Assembly: GCF_002005425.1 (NCBI RefSeq)
Contig: NZ_CP019704.1
Location: 1,880,001 to 1,944,000 of the forward strand
DNA from: Polaribacter sp. BM10
GTDB taxonomy: Bacteria; Bacteroidota; Bacteroidia; Flavobacteriales; Flavobacteriaceae
Direction of reading: 5' to 3'
Length of the DNA: 64,000 nt
A program made the translations under genes and the position numbers. Within the stretch, counting starts at the first letter, position 1. Each line of letters starts with the position of its first letter. The notes beneath the pieces were generated by a model. It saw only the letters and a program-made list of their open reading frames with translations, was not told the origin of the DNA and did not search any database. This document shows positions 8,363 to 17,371 of the stretch, one piece after another.

Positions 8363-8899
8363 GTGAAAAAACATAAAAATGTAGTCTTTTTTTTAATTAA
8401 GTTTTTTGCAACATACTTTATTTTGTTCGCAATTTACTCGTCCTACTTACAACGATCACAAACAAAAGTAGGCCAATTTAAAACAGCTTCTATAACAACT
8501 ATTGTTGCAGATCAAACGGTAGATCTATTAGATTTTTTTGGTTATGATTCTGGCGCATATCAGCATAAAGAAGAACTTTCTGTAAAATTATTAATTCACG
8601 GTAAATACACCGCTAGAGTTATAGAAGGTTGCAACTCTGTAAGCATTATTATTTTATTTGTTGCTTTTATTGTTGCTTTTGCGGGTTCTTTAAAAGCCAC
8701 TATAATTTATTCTGTTTTAGGTAGTCTATTTATTTATGTTATAAATATTGCTCGAATTGCTTTTCTTGCAGTAATGATTTATAAATATCCAGAAAAACAA
8801 GAGTTTTTACACAATTTAGTTTTTCCAGCATTAATTTATGGTACAGTATTTTTACTTTGGGTAATTTGGGTTAATAAATTTAGCAACTATAAACGATGA
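8363..8899 (+). CDS. xrtF: Exosortase family protein XrtF
   Basis: An integral membrane cysteine protease/transpeptidase of the exosortase/archaeosortase superfamily. The catalytic triad is visible: Cys90 in IEGCNSVSI, Arg131 in NIARIAFL and His150 in EFLHNLVFP, each within or next to a membrane segment. I chose the GTG at 8363 (178 residues, MKKHKNVVFF...), because the in-frame extension to the TTG at 8309 adds 18 residues of no character and would run into the divergent GAF promoter region. The next gene overlaps it by 4 bases and encodes the family's usual membrane partner. No protein with a recognised exosortase sorting tail is encoded in this window. Confidence 0.88.
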   Translation: MKKHKNVVFFLIKFFATYFILFAIYSSYLQRSQTKVGQFKTASITTIVADQTVDLLDFFGYDSGAYQHKEELSVKLLIHGKYTARVIEGCNSVSIIILFVAFIVAFAGSLKATIIYSVLGSLFIYVINIARIAFLAVMIYKYPEKQEFLHNLVFPALIYGTVFLLWVIWVNKFSNYKR

Positions 8900-9327
8900 A
8901 TAGGTACATCAAAATAATATTGCTTTTTCTTTTTGTTTCTCTATTATTTGTAGTGAGAGCGTTTTCTGCAGAATTATTTTACGATCCTTTAATTACATAT
9001 TTTAAAAACGATTATCTATATACAAATATACCTTCTTTAAATATTTGGTCTTTAATTGTAGATATGCTTTTTAGATATGTTTTAAATTCTGTAATTACAA
9101 TTGCAATTATTTGGGTTATTTTTGAAAGAAAAGATTATTTAAAGTTTACTGGCTTTTTCTTAATGACAGCTTTTTTAATTTTAATTATCATTTTTTCTCT
9201 TTTACTTAGAGATCAATTTCAATCTGGATATTTATTACCATTTTACATCAGAAGATTTATTATTCATCCATTATTTTTACTGATACTTTTACCTGCATTT
9301 TACTTTCAAAAATTAAGTAATCGATAA
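8896..9327 (+). CDS. Exosortase F system-associated membrane protein
   Basis: A 143-residue membrane protein with about four hydrophobic segments and the conserved-looking FRYVLNSVITIAIIWVIF and LPFYIRRFIIHPLFLL stretches. Small proteins of this type accompany XrtF in Flavobacteria. It overlaps the end of xrtF by 4 bases (ATGA), so the two are translationally coupled. Its biochemical role is unknown; assignment rests on context, size and topology. Confidence 0.8.
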   Translation: MNRYIKIILLFLFVSLLFVVRAFSAELFYDPLITYFKNDYLYTNIPSLNIWSLIVDMLFRYVLNSVITIAIIWVIFERKDYLKFTGFFLMTAFLILIIIFSLLLRDQFQSGYLLPFYIRRFIIHPLFLLILLPAFYFQKLSNR

Positions 9328-9356
9328 TTTAACTAAATTTTTTGTGTTTCTTATTG

Positions 9357-9364
9357 TAAATTTG
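9357..9364 (+). promoter_or_regulatory. -7 element TAAATTTG upstream of the HYC_CC_PP gene
   Basis: Exact TAnnTTTG match 8 bases before the ATG at 9373, with no TTG at the expected 19-base spacing. If used, the transcript would be leaderless or nearly so. Confidence 0.45.
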
Positions 9365-9372
9365 CATCAGAA

Positions 9373-9777
9373 ATGAAAAAACATCTAACTAAAATAACCG
9401 CATTTTCTTTAGCATTTTTAGTGCTATTTTCTACCTTTTCTTTTACGGTAGAAGCGCATTATTGTGGTGATTTTGTTGTAGATATTTCTTACACAGGTCA
9501 AGCTGAAGTTTGTAAAACAGACATGACAAATGATCTTTCTATAGCTATGAAAGATTGCTGTTCTGATGAACAACATAAAATTGAAGGTCAGGATGAATTA
9601 CAAGTAAATTCTGAAAAACAATTAGATTTTAGCAAACAATATTTTTTAACTTCATTTTTAACCTCTTACAAAAGTTTATTTGTTACAAAAGATTTTGTTA
9701 AGATTTACTTTAAAGATCCGTATCCGCCAGATATAGATAGAAACTTCTTGGTTTTATACCAAACCTTTTTAATTTGA
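9373..9777 (+). CDS. HYC_CC_PP family exported protein
   Basis: A 134-residue protein with an N-terminal signal peptide or anchor (about residues 1-27). It carries the family's three hallmarks: H29-Y30-C31, Cys47 plus a C62-C63 pair, and P118-P119 near the C-terminus. The paired cysteines and His suggest metal binding in the periplasm. It lies upstream of a TonB receptor and a periplasmic HMA protein, a combination known from Bacteroidetes and thought to be linked to copper or another soft metal. The function is inferred from residues and context only. Confidence 0.8.
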   Translation: MKKHLTKITAFSLAFLVLFSTFSFTVEAHYCGDFVVDISYTGQAEVCKTDMTNDLSIAMKDCCSDEQHKIEGQDELQVNSEKQLDFSKQYFLTSFLTSYKSLFVTKDFVKIYFKDPYPPDIDRNFLVLYQTFLI

Positions 9778-9800
9778 TTTTATTCTAATTTTTACTAAAA

Positions 9801-9830
9801 ACTTCATTTATGAAGTATAGTTTTAATTTT
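9801..9830 (+). terminator. Weak hairpin between HYC_CC_PP and the TonB receptor gene
   Basis: ACTTCA-TTTA-TGAAGT is followed by ATAGTTTTAATTTT. It is a 6-bp stem with a T-rich tail, so it may be a weak terminator or attenuator that lowers expression of the downstream receptor. Confidence 0.35.
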
Positions 9831-9847
9831 AATAAAGTCACATATCA

Positions 9848-12091
9848 ATGAAAAAAAATATACTTAGTAGTTTTGCACTACTATTTCCGCTAATTATTCT
9901 TTCTCAAAACAACTTAAAAGGAATGATTATGGACAGAGAAAATCCTAAAAACAATTTAGGTGTTGCAGGTGCAACTGTAAATTGGTTAAACACAAACATA
10001 GGAGCTATAACTAATGAAAAAGGTTGGTTTACGATACCTTATAAAAAGGAATACAAAAAACTAGTTATTAGTTATATTGGCTACAAAACAGATACAATTA
10101 CTGTATTAGGCTTAACACCAATTCATCATTACATTACGCCAGAAAGCAACTTAGCCGAAATTACAATTAAAAGCAAAAGAGATGCTGTGCAAAAATCTTT
10201 ATTTGCAACTGCAAACACTTTTACGGTAAATAACGACGAACTTCTAAAAGCTGCTTGTTGTAATCTAGCAGAGAGTTTTGAAACAAATCCGTCGATAGAC
10301 GTTAGTTTTTCTGACGCTTTAACGGGCACAAAACAGATTCAAATGTTAGGCCTAAAAAGTCCGTATTTACAAATAATGCAAGAAAACATTCCTTCTATTA
10401 GAGGTGCAGCACAAGCTTTTGGTTTAACTTTTACGCCAGGTACTTGGGTAGAAAGTATTCAAATTACAAAAGGAGCCGGATCTGTAGTTAATGGTTACGA
10501 AAGTATTTCTGGACAAATAAATGCAGAATTAGTGAAACCTTTTTCTGACAACGCTTTCTTTCTAAATGCATACAGTTCTCTAAACGGCAGATTAGAATTA
10601 AACACACATTTTAATAAAACGGTTTCAGAAAAATGGCAAACCGGTTTATACATTCATGGTAATTATAGAGGAGAGAAATTTGATAAAAACAACGACAATT
10701 TCTTAGACGCACCTTTATCAAATCAAATAAATGTTATGAACCGTTGGCAATATACAGATGCTCAGAATGGTTGGGTAAGTTTTGTGAATTTTCGTTTTTT
10801 AAATGATGAAAAACAAACAGGAGAACTTAATTTTAATCCAAATACAGATAAAGGTACAACCAATGCTTGGGGAAGTGAAATAGACACCAAACGTTTTGAA
10901 ACATCGGCAAAAATTGGATATGTTTTTCCTGAATTACCTTACCAAAGTTTTGGTTTACAACTAGCCTACAGTAATCATCAACAAGACTCTTATTTTGGTT
11001 TAAATATATATGATATCAAACAAGAAAGTTTATATTCTAACTTACTTTTTAACTCTATTATTGGTGATACAAGATCAAAATTTAAAACAGGTATCAACTT
11101 TACTTATGATAACTTTGAAGAACTTGTAAACGCTATAAATTACAATAGAAAAGAAAATTCTATCGGAGCTTTTTTTGAATATGCTTTTGACAATTTAGAC
11201 AACTTTAGTGTAACTGCAGGTATTCGAGTAGATGCACATAATTTACTAGGCACATTTATTACACCAAGAGTTCACCTAAGATATGTCCCTTGGGAAAAAG
11301 GAGTTTTTAGAGCTTCTATTGGTAGAGGAAAAAGAAGTGCTAATATTTTTGCCGAAAATCAGCAATTATTTGCAAGTTCTAGACAAATAAATATAGATGA
11401 TATCGGTGGAAATTTCTACGGATTAAATGCTGAAACGGCATGGAATTTCGGAGTTTCATATCTACAAAAGTTTAACTTATTTGAAAACAAAGGAGATATT
11501 ACTTTTGATTTTTATAGAACCGATTTTAGCAATAAAGTTGTTGTAGATTGGGAAAACCCGCAAGCAATCTCTTTCTACAATCTAAATGGTAAAAGTATTG
11601 CAGACAGCTTTCAAGTTGAAGTAAATTACGAATTGGCTAAAAATTTAAACTTAAGAACCGCATATAAGTATTTTGATATTTCTACGGATTATAAAAACGG
11701 TAATCTACAGAAACCTATACAGCCTAAAGATCGTTTTTTCGCAAACTTATCTTACGAAACAGTTGCTAAAGAAAATGGAAATCAATGGAAATTTGATATT
11801 ACTTATAATGCAATTGGTAAGCAACGTTTACCTAATACTACAAACAATCCTATCCAATATCGACTACCAGAATATGCAGATAATTATAGTTTATTAAACT
11901 CTCAAATAACCAAAGTCTTTTCAAATAAATTCGAAGTATATTTTGGTGGAGAAAATCTAACAAATGTGCAACAAGAAAATCCTGTATTAGGTAACGATAA
12001 TCCTTTTGGACCGAATTTTGATACTACAATTGTATACTCACCAATATTTGGTAAAACAATTTATGCAGGTTTACGATTTAAAATAAAATAA
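9848..12091 (+). CDS. TonB-dependent outer membrane receptor, probable metal/metallophore uptake
   Basis: A 747-residue outer membrane transporter: signal peptide (about 1-19), carboxypeptidase-regulatory-like beta-sandwich domain (about 22-95), plug domain (about 110-230, with GAGSVVNGYESISGQINAEL) and a C-terminal 22-strand barrel ending in an aromatic-rich strand. The plug carries an adjacent cysteine pair, C137-C138 (AACCNLAESFE), unusual in TonB receptors and suggestive of metal contact. Flanking HYC_CC_PP and HMA proteins point to a metal substrate, with copper the most likely guess. It is not next to SusD-like or polysaccharide genes. Confidence 0.88.
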   Translation: MKKNILSSFALLFPLIILSQNNLKGMIMDRENPKNNLGVAGATVNWLNTNIGAITNEKGWFTIPYKKEYKKLVISYIGYKTDTITVLGLTPIHHYITPESNLAEITIKSKRDAVQKSLFATANTFTVNNDELLKAACCNLAESFETNPSIDVSFSDALTGTKQIQMLGLKSPYLQIMQENIPSIRGAAQAFGLTFTPGTWVESIQITKGAGSVVNGYESISGQINAELVKPFSDNAFFLNAYSSLNGRLELNTHFNKTVSEKWQTGLYIHGNYRGEKFDKNNDNFLDAPLSNQINVMNRWQYTDAQNGWVSFVNFRFLNDEKQTGELNFNPNTDKGTTNAWGSEIDTKRFETSAKIGYVFPELPYQSFGLQLAYSNHQQDSYFGLNIYDIKQESLYSNLLFNSIIGDTRSKFKTGINFTYDNFEELVNAINYNRKENSIGAFFEYAFDNLDNFSVTAGIRVDAHNLLGTFITPRVHLRYVPWEKGVFRASIGRGKRSANIFAENQQLFASSRQINIDDIGGNFYGLNAETAWNFGVSYLQKFNLFENKGDITFDFYRTDFSNKVVVDWENPQAISFYNLNGKSIADSFQVEVNYELAKNLNLRTAYKYFDISTDYKNGNLQKPIQPKDRFFANLSYETVAKENGNQWKFDITYNAIGKQRLPNTTNNPIQYRLPEYADNYSLLNSQITKVFSNKFEVYFGGENLTNVQQENPVLGNDNPFGPNFDTTIVYSPIFGKTIYAGLRFKIK

Positions 12092-12114
12092 CAAACTCTA
12101 TAAAATTAATAAAA

Positions 12115-12504
12115 ATGAAAAAATTAATATTCGCATTCAGTCTATTTCTAATTGGGTTTTCTACACAAGCTCAAGACGTTAAAAAAGTAAAAAAGAAAAA
12201 TGCAAAAGTAAGTTTTACCGTAGACGGTATTTGCGGCATGTGTAAAAAAAGAATAGAAACAGCAGCTTTAAAAACAAAAGGTGTAAAGTTTGCTATTTGG
12301 GATGTTAAAACGCATCAAATTAATGTAATATTAGATGAACGAAAAACACCTGTCGACACTTTAAAACAAAACATCGCAAATGTGGGCCATGATATTAAAG
12401 GTTTTAAAGCAACAGATGAAGCATACAATTCTGTGCATCCTTGTTGTAAGTATAGAGACAGCAAAATTATAGAAGATCATAACGGCGAATTGAAAAAACA
12501 GTAA
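12115..12504 (+). CDS. Periplasmic heavy-metal-associated (HMA) domain protein
   Basis: A 129-residue exported protein: signal peptide (about 1-20, ending TQAQ), then a ferredoxin-like HMA domain with the metal site C40-G-M-C43 (GICGMCKKRIE), and a second cysteine pair C110-C111 near the C-terminus (HPCCKYR). It probably receives or hands over a soft metal ion after import by the receptor 23 bases upstream. The extra CC pair echoes those in the two preceding genes. A terminator follows directly. Confidence 0.88.
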   Translation: MKKLIFAFSLFLIGFSTQAQDVKKVKKKNAKVSFTVDGICGMCKKRIETAALKTKGVKFAIWDVKTHQINVILDERKTPVDTLKQNIANVGHDIKGFKATDEAYNSVHPCCKYRDSKIIEDHNGELKKQ

Positions 12505-12524
12505 ATAGAAAAAAATTTGAAGAA

Positions 12525-12556
12525 AAGCCTGTACAAAATTGTATGGGTTTTTTATT
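12525..12556 (+). terminator. Terminator of the metal uptake operon
   Basis: AAGCCTGTAC and GTATGGGTTT can pair over ten positions, counting G-U pairs, across the loop AAAATT, and are followed by a T-rich tail. It sits 20 bases past the HMA stop and just before the -7 element of the next gene. Confidence 0.65.
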
Positions 12557-12564
12557 TATATTTG
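12557..12564 (+). promoter_or_regulatory. -7 element TATATTTG of the T9SS cargo gene
   Basis: Exact TAnnTTTG match 6 bases before the ATG at 12571. The nearest TTG is 15 bases upstream rather than 19, inside the preceding terminator hairpin. It supports the ATG at 12571 as the start. Confidence 0.45.
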
Positions 12565-12570
12565 ACTCTT

Positions 12571-15500
12571 ATGAAAATTAGTTATTTAATAATACTTCTA
12601 TATTTACTTTTTCCTTTTTCAGTAAAATCTCAAATTACTTTAACTCACAATATTGGCAATAAACCTATAAAAACAGATTGGGTGAATTGTGAGGAAGAAC
12701 AAACTTGGGCAAGAGTTTTTAATTTAGAAGATTATGGAATTTCTACCGATGACCAATTTATCATAAAATCAGGACAAACAGCTATTAGTAATTCAAAATT
12801 GGGCTCTGGTATACAAATGTCTATATTTATTATAGATGAAAATTTCCCTAATTCAAATCCAATATATAATAATGGAAGTTATAGAAAAACACCAGAAATT
12901 GGTGACAAGCCTGAAATATTAAGTTTTGAATTTTCAAGTCCTATAGTTATACCTGCTGGTGTAAAAAAAATACTTGTAACTGTAAACCAAACAAATATTC
13001 GTGATATCAGCGAAACTCCCTTTTTAATTGCAGGAACAAAAAAAGATAAAGATACTTCTTGGTTTTATGGTTGTAAAGAACTCTCTACTTTCATTGAAAC
13101 TGAAAATTTAGACAACCCTAAACCAAATGCAAACTTTTTTATTAATGTTACAGGTAAAAAAATAAAAGCTATAAGTTCATTTAATAACAAAATACTTTCG
13201 CACAATACAAATGACGTTTTAATAGAAACACAAATGCATTCTTGTTCAAGTGCATATCAATATTGGGCTAGAAACTTTAAATTGAGTGATTTTGGAATTT
13301 CTAATAATGAAGAATATATTATTCATTCAGGGCAAGTAGGCATAAATGAAGTTGGCTGGCAAGCAAACCTCACATTTAATATTTATAAAATAGATGATAA
13401 TTTCCCAAATTCTTTTTCTGAAAAAGATCTTATAGGTAGTAGCCAAACAATAGAACCTTGGCCTGGTATTGGAAGACAATCTCAAATTATTAATATCGAA
13501 TTTGAAACTCCAATTACAGTACCAGCAGGTGTTGAAAGGATTTTAGTAGAAGTAAAAAAAGGTGTTTCTTACGGAAGTGCATTGGCTTTTATTGCAGGAA
13601 CAGAAAATGATAAAGACGACTCTTGGTATAAAGGATGTGGTTATGTAAGCAATCCAAATGAGTATAGAACAATGAATTCCTCATTTAACTATTTTATTAC
13701 TGTAAATGGCGAAGCTAAAACAATTTTACCATTTGAAATTACAAACGATAATACTTGTTCTAACTTTTCCAATAATCTTAGCTTAACAAACAAATCAGAA
13801 ATAAAATCTGTAATTTGGAATTTTGATGACCCAAGTTCTAGTATAAATAATACTTCAACTAAAATAGATGTAAATCATCAATTTACGAATTCAGGTATTT
13901 ATAACGTTACAGCAACTGTAACTCACATAGACAATACAGTTTATACAATACCCAAAGAAATAGAAATTTTTGAGGCTCCTAATATCAACCAAAATGTATC
14001 ACTAAAACAATGTGACAACTCCGATATTAATGGTTTTAGTTTTTTTAACTTAAATGAAGTCAAAGAAAAAATAGTTACAAACCCAGAGAATTATACGATT
14101 ACATTCCATGAAGACAAAACACTTGCTGAAAATAAAGGGATTGCTATTTCTAATGTAGCCAACTACGAAAACAATAGAGTTAGTTCTGATACAATTTGGG
14201 CAAGAGTAGAAAATTCTAATGGGTGTTTCGATGTTAGCGAAGTAGACTTATTAGTTTCTACCACACAAATCCCTATCAATTTTTCAAAATCTTTTTATCA
14301 ATGCGATAATGGGACAAATACAGCTGATGGCATTGCTATTTTTGATTTTAGCGAGGTAACCAATGATATTATTAATATTTTCCCATCAAGTCAACAGTTA
14401 GGCATTACATATTATAAAAACGAAGAAGATGCTTTAGCTGAAGAAAATGCTATCTTAGATATTTCCAATTATGAAAATATCGGTTACCCAAATGAACAAA
14501 AAATTTACATAAGAGTAGATAGTAAAATTGATAATAATTGTTTGGGGTTAGGCTCACATATATCTTTAAACGTAGAAAAAACACCTGTAGCAAATCCTGT
14601 AACCATAAATCCTGAATGTGACAATGATAGAGATGGCTTTTACAGTTTTGATACCTCAACAATTAATAGTACAATTATTGGTTCTCAAACCAATGTTACT
14701 GTAAGTTATTTTGATGAAAGTGGAAACAATCTTTCAAGTCCATTACCAAATCCATTTATAACTAAATCTCAAAAAATTACTGCGAGAGTAGAAAATTCTA
14801 CATCCAAAGATTTAGATGGAAAATGTTATGAAGAGACTATACTTAACTTTGTTGTAAACTCAGTTCCAATTGCAAATTCTATTACTCCAATAGAGAAATG
14901 TGATAATGATTATGATGGAATTGCAAGTTTTGATACCTCTAAAATAGAAAGTACTATTTTAGGTTCACAAACAAACTTAATTGTTAGGTATTTTGATGAA
15001 AACAATAAAGCTTTACCCAGCCCATTGCCAAACCCTTTTATTACCAATTCTAAAAAAATAAAAGTAATATTAGAAAATCCTGCATACGATGCATGTTCTG
15101 AAGAAACTGAAATAAGATTTATTGTAAATCAAAAACCAGTCTTTAACTTAATATCTAACGATATTATATGTATGAATTCAGACCCTAGTTTAAATTTACA
15201 AATTGAAAACCCAAAAGGTAACTATACTTATGTATGGAGAGATGATTCTAATAATATTATTGGTAATACTCCTAAAGTAGTTGTAAAAAAAGGTGGTAAC
15301 TATAAAGTTATTGCTACATCTTTAGAAGGCTGTGCATCCGAAGAAAAAAGCATTTTTGTAAAAGAATCTGGTATTTCTACTATTAACATTAATAACATAA
15401 CGGTTCAAGATGATTCTGACAATAATTTTATTAAAGTAAATTCAGAAAACTTAGGCTTAGGCGAGTATGAATTTCGTCTCTTAGATAAAAACTATAATAT

Positions 15501-15891
15501 TATTGTAGACTATCAAAACGAAACCTTATTTGATAATCTTGATGGTGGTGTTTACATTTTAGAATTAAATGATAAAAATGGTTGCGGATCGGTATTATTT
15601 GAAGTAGCATTAATAAGTTTTCCAAATTACTTTACACCTAATGGAGATAATTTTAACGATTTCTGGCAAATTAAAGGTATAGACAAGGGTTTTTATAAAA
15701 GTGGTGTAATTACAATTTTTAATAGATTTGGGAAACAATTATCTAGCTTTACAATAAATGACTTAGGATGGGATGGAACGTATAACGGAAAGCTATTAGC
15801 ATCTAACAACTATTGGTATAGAATAATTTTAACAAACCATAATGATGAAACTAAAATAAAAACTGGAAATTTTAGTTTATTAAGAAAATAA
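12571..15891 (+). CDS. Large secreted protein with PKD domain and T9SS type B sorting domain
   Basis: A predicted cell-surface or secreted protein of 1106 residues. The start at 12571 gives a clean signal peptide (MKISYLIILLYLLFPFSVKSQ); the longer frame from a TTG at 12517 would run through the terminator stem. The N-terminal part holds two repeats of about 190 residues, each beginning WAR-x-F-x-L-x-D/E-D/Y-x-GIS and containing IPAGV or VPAGV. A PKD-like domain follows (IWNFDDPSSS, HQFTNSGIYNVTATV), then several modules starting with CDN, of which the last two are near duplicates (SFDTS, GSQTN, SPLPNPFIT). The C-terminal 90 residues (FPNYFTPNGDNFNDFWQIKG ... NRFGKQL ... GWDGTYNGK) form the gliding-motility type B sorting domain for type IX secretion. 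Substrate or adhesion target is unknown. Confidence 0.85.
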   Translation: MKISYLIILLYLLFPFSVKSQITLTHNIGNKPIKTDWVNCEEEQTWARVFNLEDYGISTDDQFIIKSGQTAISNSKLGSGIQMSIFIIDENFPNSNPIYNNGSYRKTPEIGDKPEILSFEFSSPIVIPAGVKKILVTVNQTNIRDISETPFLIAGTKKDKDTSWFYGCKELSTFIETENLDNPKPNANFFINVTGKKIKAISSFNNKILSHNTNDVLIETQMHSCSSAYQYWARNFKLSDFGISNNEEYIIHSGQVGINEVGWQANLTFNIYKIDDNFPNSFSEKDLIGSSQTIEPWPGIGRQSQIINIEFETPITVPAGVERILVEVKKGVSYGSALAFIAGTENDKDDSWYKGCGYVSNPNEYRTMNSSFNYFITVNGEAKTILPFEITNDNTCSNFSNNLSLTNKSEIKSVIWNFDDPSSSINNTSTKIDVNHQFTNSGIYNVTATVTHIDNTVYTIPKEIEIFEAPNINQNVSLKQCDNSDINGFSFFNLNEVKEKIVTNPENYTITFHEDKTLAENKGIAISNVANYENNRVSSDTIWARVENSNGCFDVSEVDLLVSTTQIPINFSKSFYQCDNGTNTADGIAIFDFSEVTNDIINIFPSSQQLGITYYKNEEDALAEENAILDISNYENIGYPNEQKIYIRVDSKIDNNCLGLGSHISLNVEKTPVANPVTINPECDNDRDGFYSFDTSTINSTIIGSQTNVTVSYFDESGNNLSSPLPNPFITKSQKITARVENSTSKDLDGKCYEETILNFVVNSVPIANSITPIEKCDNDYDGIASFDTSKIESTILGSQTNLIVRYFDENNKALPSPLPNPFITNSKKIKVILENPAYDACSEETEIRFIVNQKPVFNLISNDIICMNSDPSLNLQIENPKGNYTYVWRDDSNNIIGNTPKVVVKKGGNYKVIATSLEGCASEEKSIFVKESGISTININNITVQDDSDNNFIKVNSENLGLGEYEFRLLDKNYNIIVDYQNETLFDNLDGGVYILELNDKNGCGSVLFEVALISFPNYFTPNGDNFNDFWQIKGIDKGFYKSGVITIFNRFGKQLSSFTINDLGWDGTYNGKLLASNNYWYRIILTNHNDETKIKTGNFSLLRK

Positions 15892-16177
15892 GCAAACCTA
15901 AAAAACACATGCAATCATAATCATTTTTAAAATAAATAAAAATTCGAGCTTTTATATAAATCTTCTAGCTAATTTTCAAATATTCCAACCCAATACCAGA
16001 ATACATTATCTACAACAAAAATTAGTTTTTGATAAATTTAAATTACTAAAAACTGATTCTAAGACAATATTATTACAATAAATTTAATTAATTGTGATTA
16101 TTGTTAAATATTCCATACTTCAAAAAAGTAAAAGTTTTATAACTTAGTAAAGTCAACTTTTTATAAAACACAAACAA
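15892..16177. other. Intergenic region before the aminotransferase gene
   Basis: 286 AT-rich bases without a gene. No strong hairpin and no exact TAnnTTTG motif was found, so the promoter of the aminotransferase operon cannot be placed. Confidence 0.4.
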
Positions 16178-17368
16178 ATGAATTCAACAAATTTTAGTAG
16201 AAGAGAATGGTTAAAAAAAGGATCATTAACTCTTGGCGCATTGGCATTAGTACCTCATGATATCTGGAGCAGCAATGTTGCCAACGCTCAAAAAAACAAC
16301 AGTACTTTTTTATACAGTTCTAATAATTATTTTAATGAATATACACCACCATTAGTTAAAGAAGAAGCTTCTTTAACAATATTAAGGTCTAACGAAAATC
16401 CTTATGGGCCACCGCCAAAATCAGTAAAAGCATTTCAAAATGAAGTTTTTGGAGGAAATAGATATTCTTGGAAATCTTTAGGCGGATTAAAAGAAAAAAT
16501 AGCTAAAAACGAAGGCATTAATACCAATCAAATTTTAATGGGACCTGGTTCTTCAGATTTATTAGAAAAAGTTGCCATGGTTTTCTTTCAAAATGGTGGT
16601 AACGTTATAAGTGCAGATCCAAGTTATATGTCTTTAATTGTTGTTGCTAAATCTGTTGGTGGTAATTGGAAGTCATACAAGTTATTAGAAGACTCTCAGC
16701 ATGATTTAGATGCTATGGAAGCAGGAATCGATGAAAACACAAAGCTAGTTTATATATGCAACCCTAACAACCCAACCGGTTCTATTACAGATGCTAAAAA
16801 ACTAAGAGATTTTTGTAGTAGAGTTTCAGAAAAAGTACCCGTTTTTGTAGACGAAGCTTATTTAGAATTATCTAAAAATGGTTTAAGAGACTCTATGAAT
16901 ACTTTAGTTGCAGAAGGTAAAAACGTAATTGTCGCCAGAACTTTTTCTAAAATACATGGTATGGCAGGTTTAAGAGTGGGTTATGCAATTGGTAAAAAAG
17001 AAACATTAGATATTATTAGCGAAATTACACGTGGCGGAATGGGAATTACCGGTCCTTCTATTGCTGCAGCATCTTCTAGCTTAGACAATCAAGAATTCTT
17101 AGATTCTTGTAAATCAAAAATTACCGATGCTAGAAATTATACCATTGCTTACTTAAAAGAAAACAATTTTTCTTGTTTGCCCTCTGAAACCAATTTTTTA
17201 ATTTTTGAAATACCAATGGAAGGAAAAGCATTTCTAAAGAAAATTTACGCAAAAAATGTTGCCGTAAAATCTTTTAAATTCTGGGACAAAAATTGGTGTA
17301 GAGTAAGTATTGGTACTATGGATGAAATGAAGAAATTTACCAATGCTATGACAGAAATATTTGTCTAG
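16178..17368 (+). CDS. Tat-exported PLP-dependent aminotransferase, HisC-like
   Basis: A 396-residue fold-type I aminotransferase of the histidinol-phosphate aminotransferase family. Motifs: CNPNNPTG at 194-201, cofactor Asp225 in VFVDEAY, and PLP Lys258 in ARTFSKIHGMAGLRVGYAIG. Before the catalytic domain there is a twin-arginine signal, SRREWLKKGSLTLGALAL, at residues 7-24, so the enzyme is probably folded in the cytoplasm and exported with its cofactor. That is odd for a histidine pathway enzyme and there are no his genes nearby. It is followed after 3 bases by an AEC-family transporter. The true substrate is unknown. Confidence 0.85.
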   Translation: MNSTNFSRREWLKKGSLTLGALALVPHDIWSSNVANAQKNNSTFLYSSNNYFNEYTPPLVKEEASLTILRSNENPYGPPPKSVKAFQNEVFGGNRYSWKSLGGLKEKIAKNEGINTNQILMGPGSSDLLEKVAMVFFQNGGNVISADPSYMSLIVVAKSVGGNWKSYKLLEDSQHDLDAMEAGIDENTKLVYICNPNNPTGSITDAKKLRDFCSRVSEKVPVFVDEAYLELSKNGLRDSMNTLVAEGKNVIVARTFSKIHGMAGLRVGYAIGKKETLDIISEITRGGMGITGPSIAAASSSLDNQEFLDSCKSKITDARNYTIAYLKENNFSCLPSETNFLIFEIPMEGKAFLKKIYAKNVAVKSFKFWDKNWCRVSIGTMDEMKKFTNAMTEIFV

Positions 17369-17371
17369 TAC

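Noticed and set aside
12517-12570. N-terminal extension of the T9SS cargo gene from a TTG
   Set aside because: It overlaps the terminator stem of the preceding operon and the -7 box, and would hide the signal peptide that begins at 12571.
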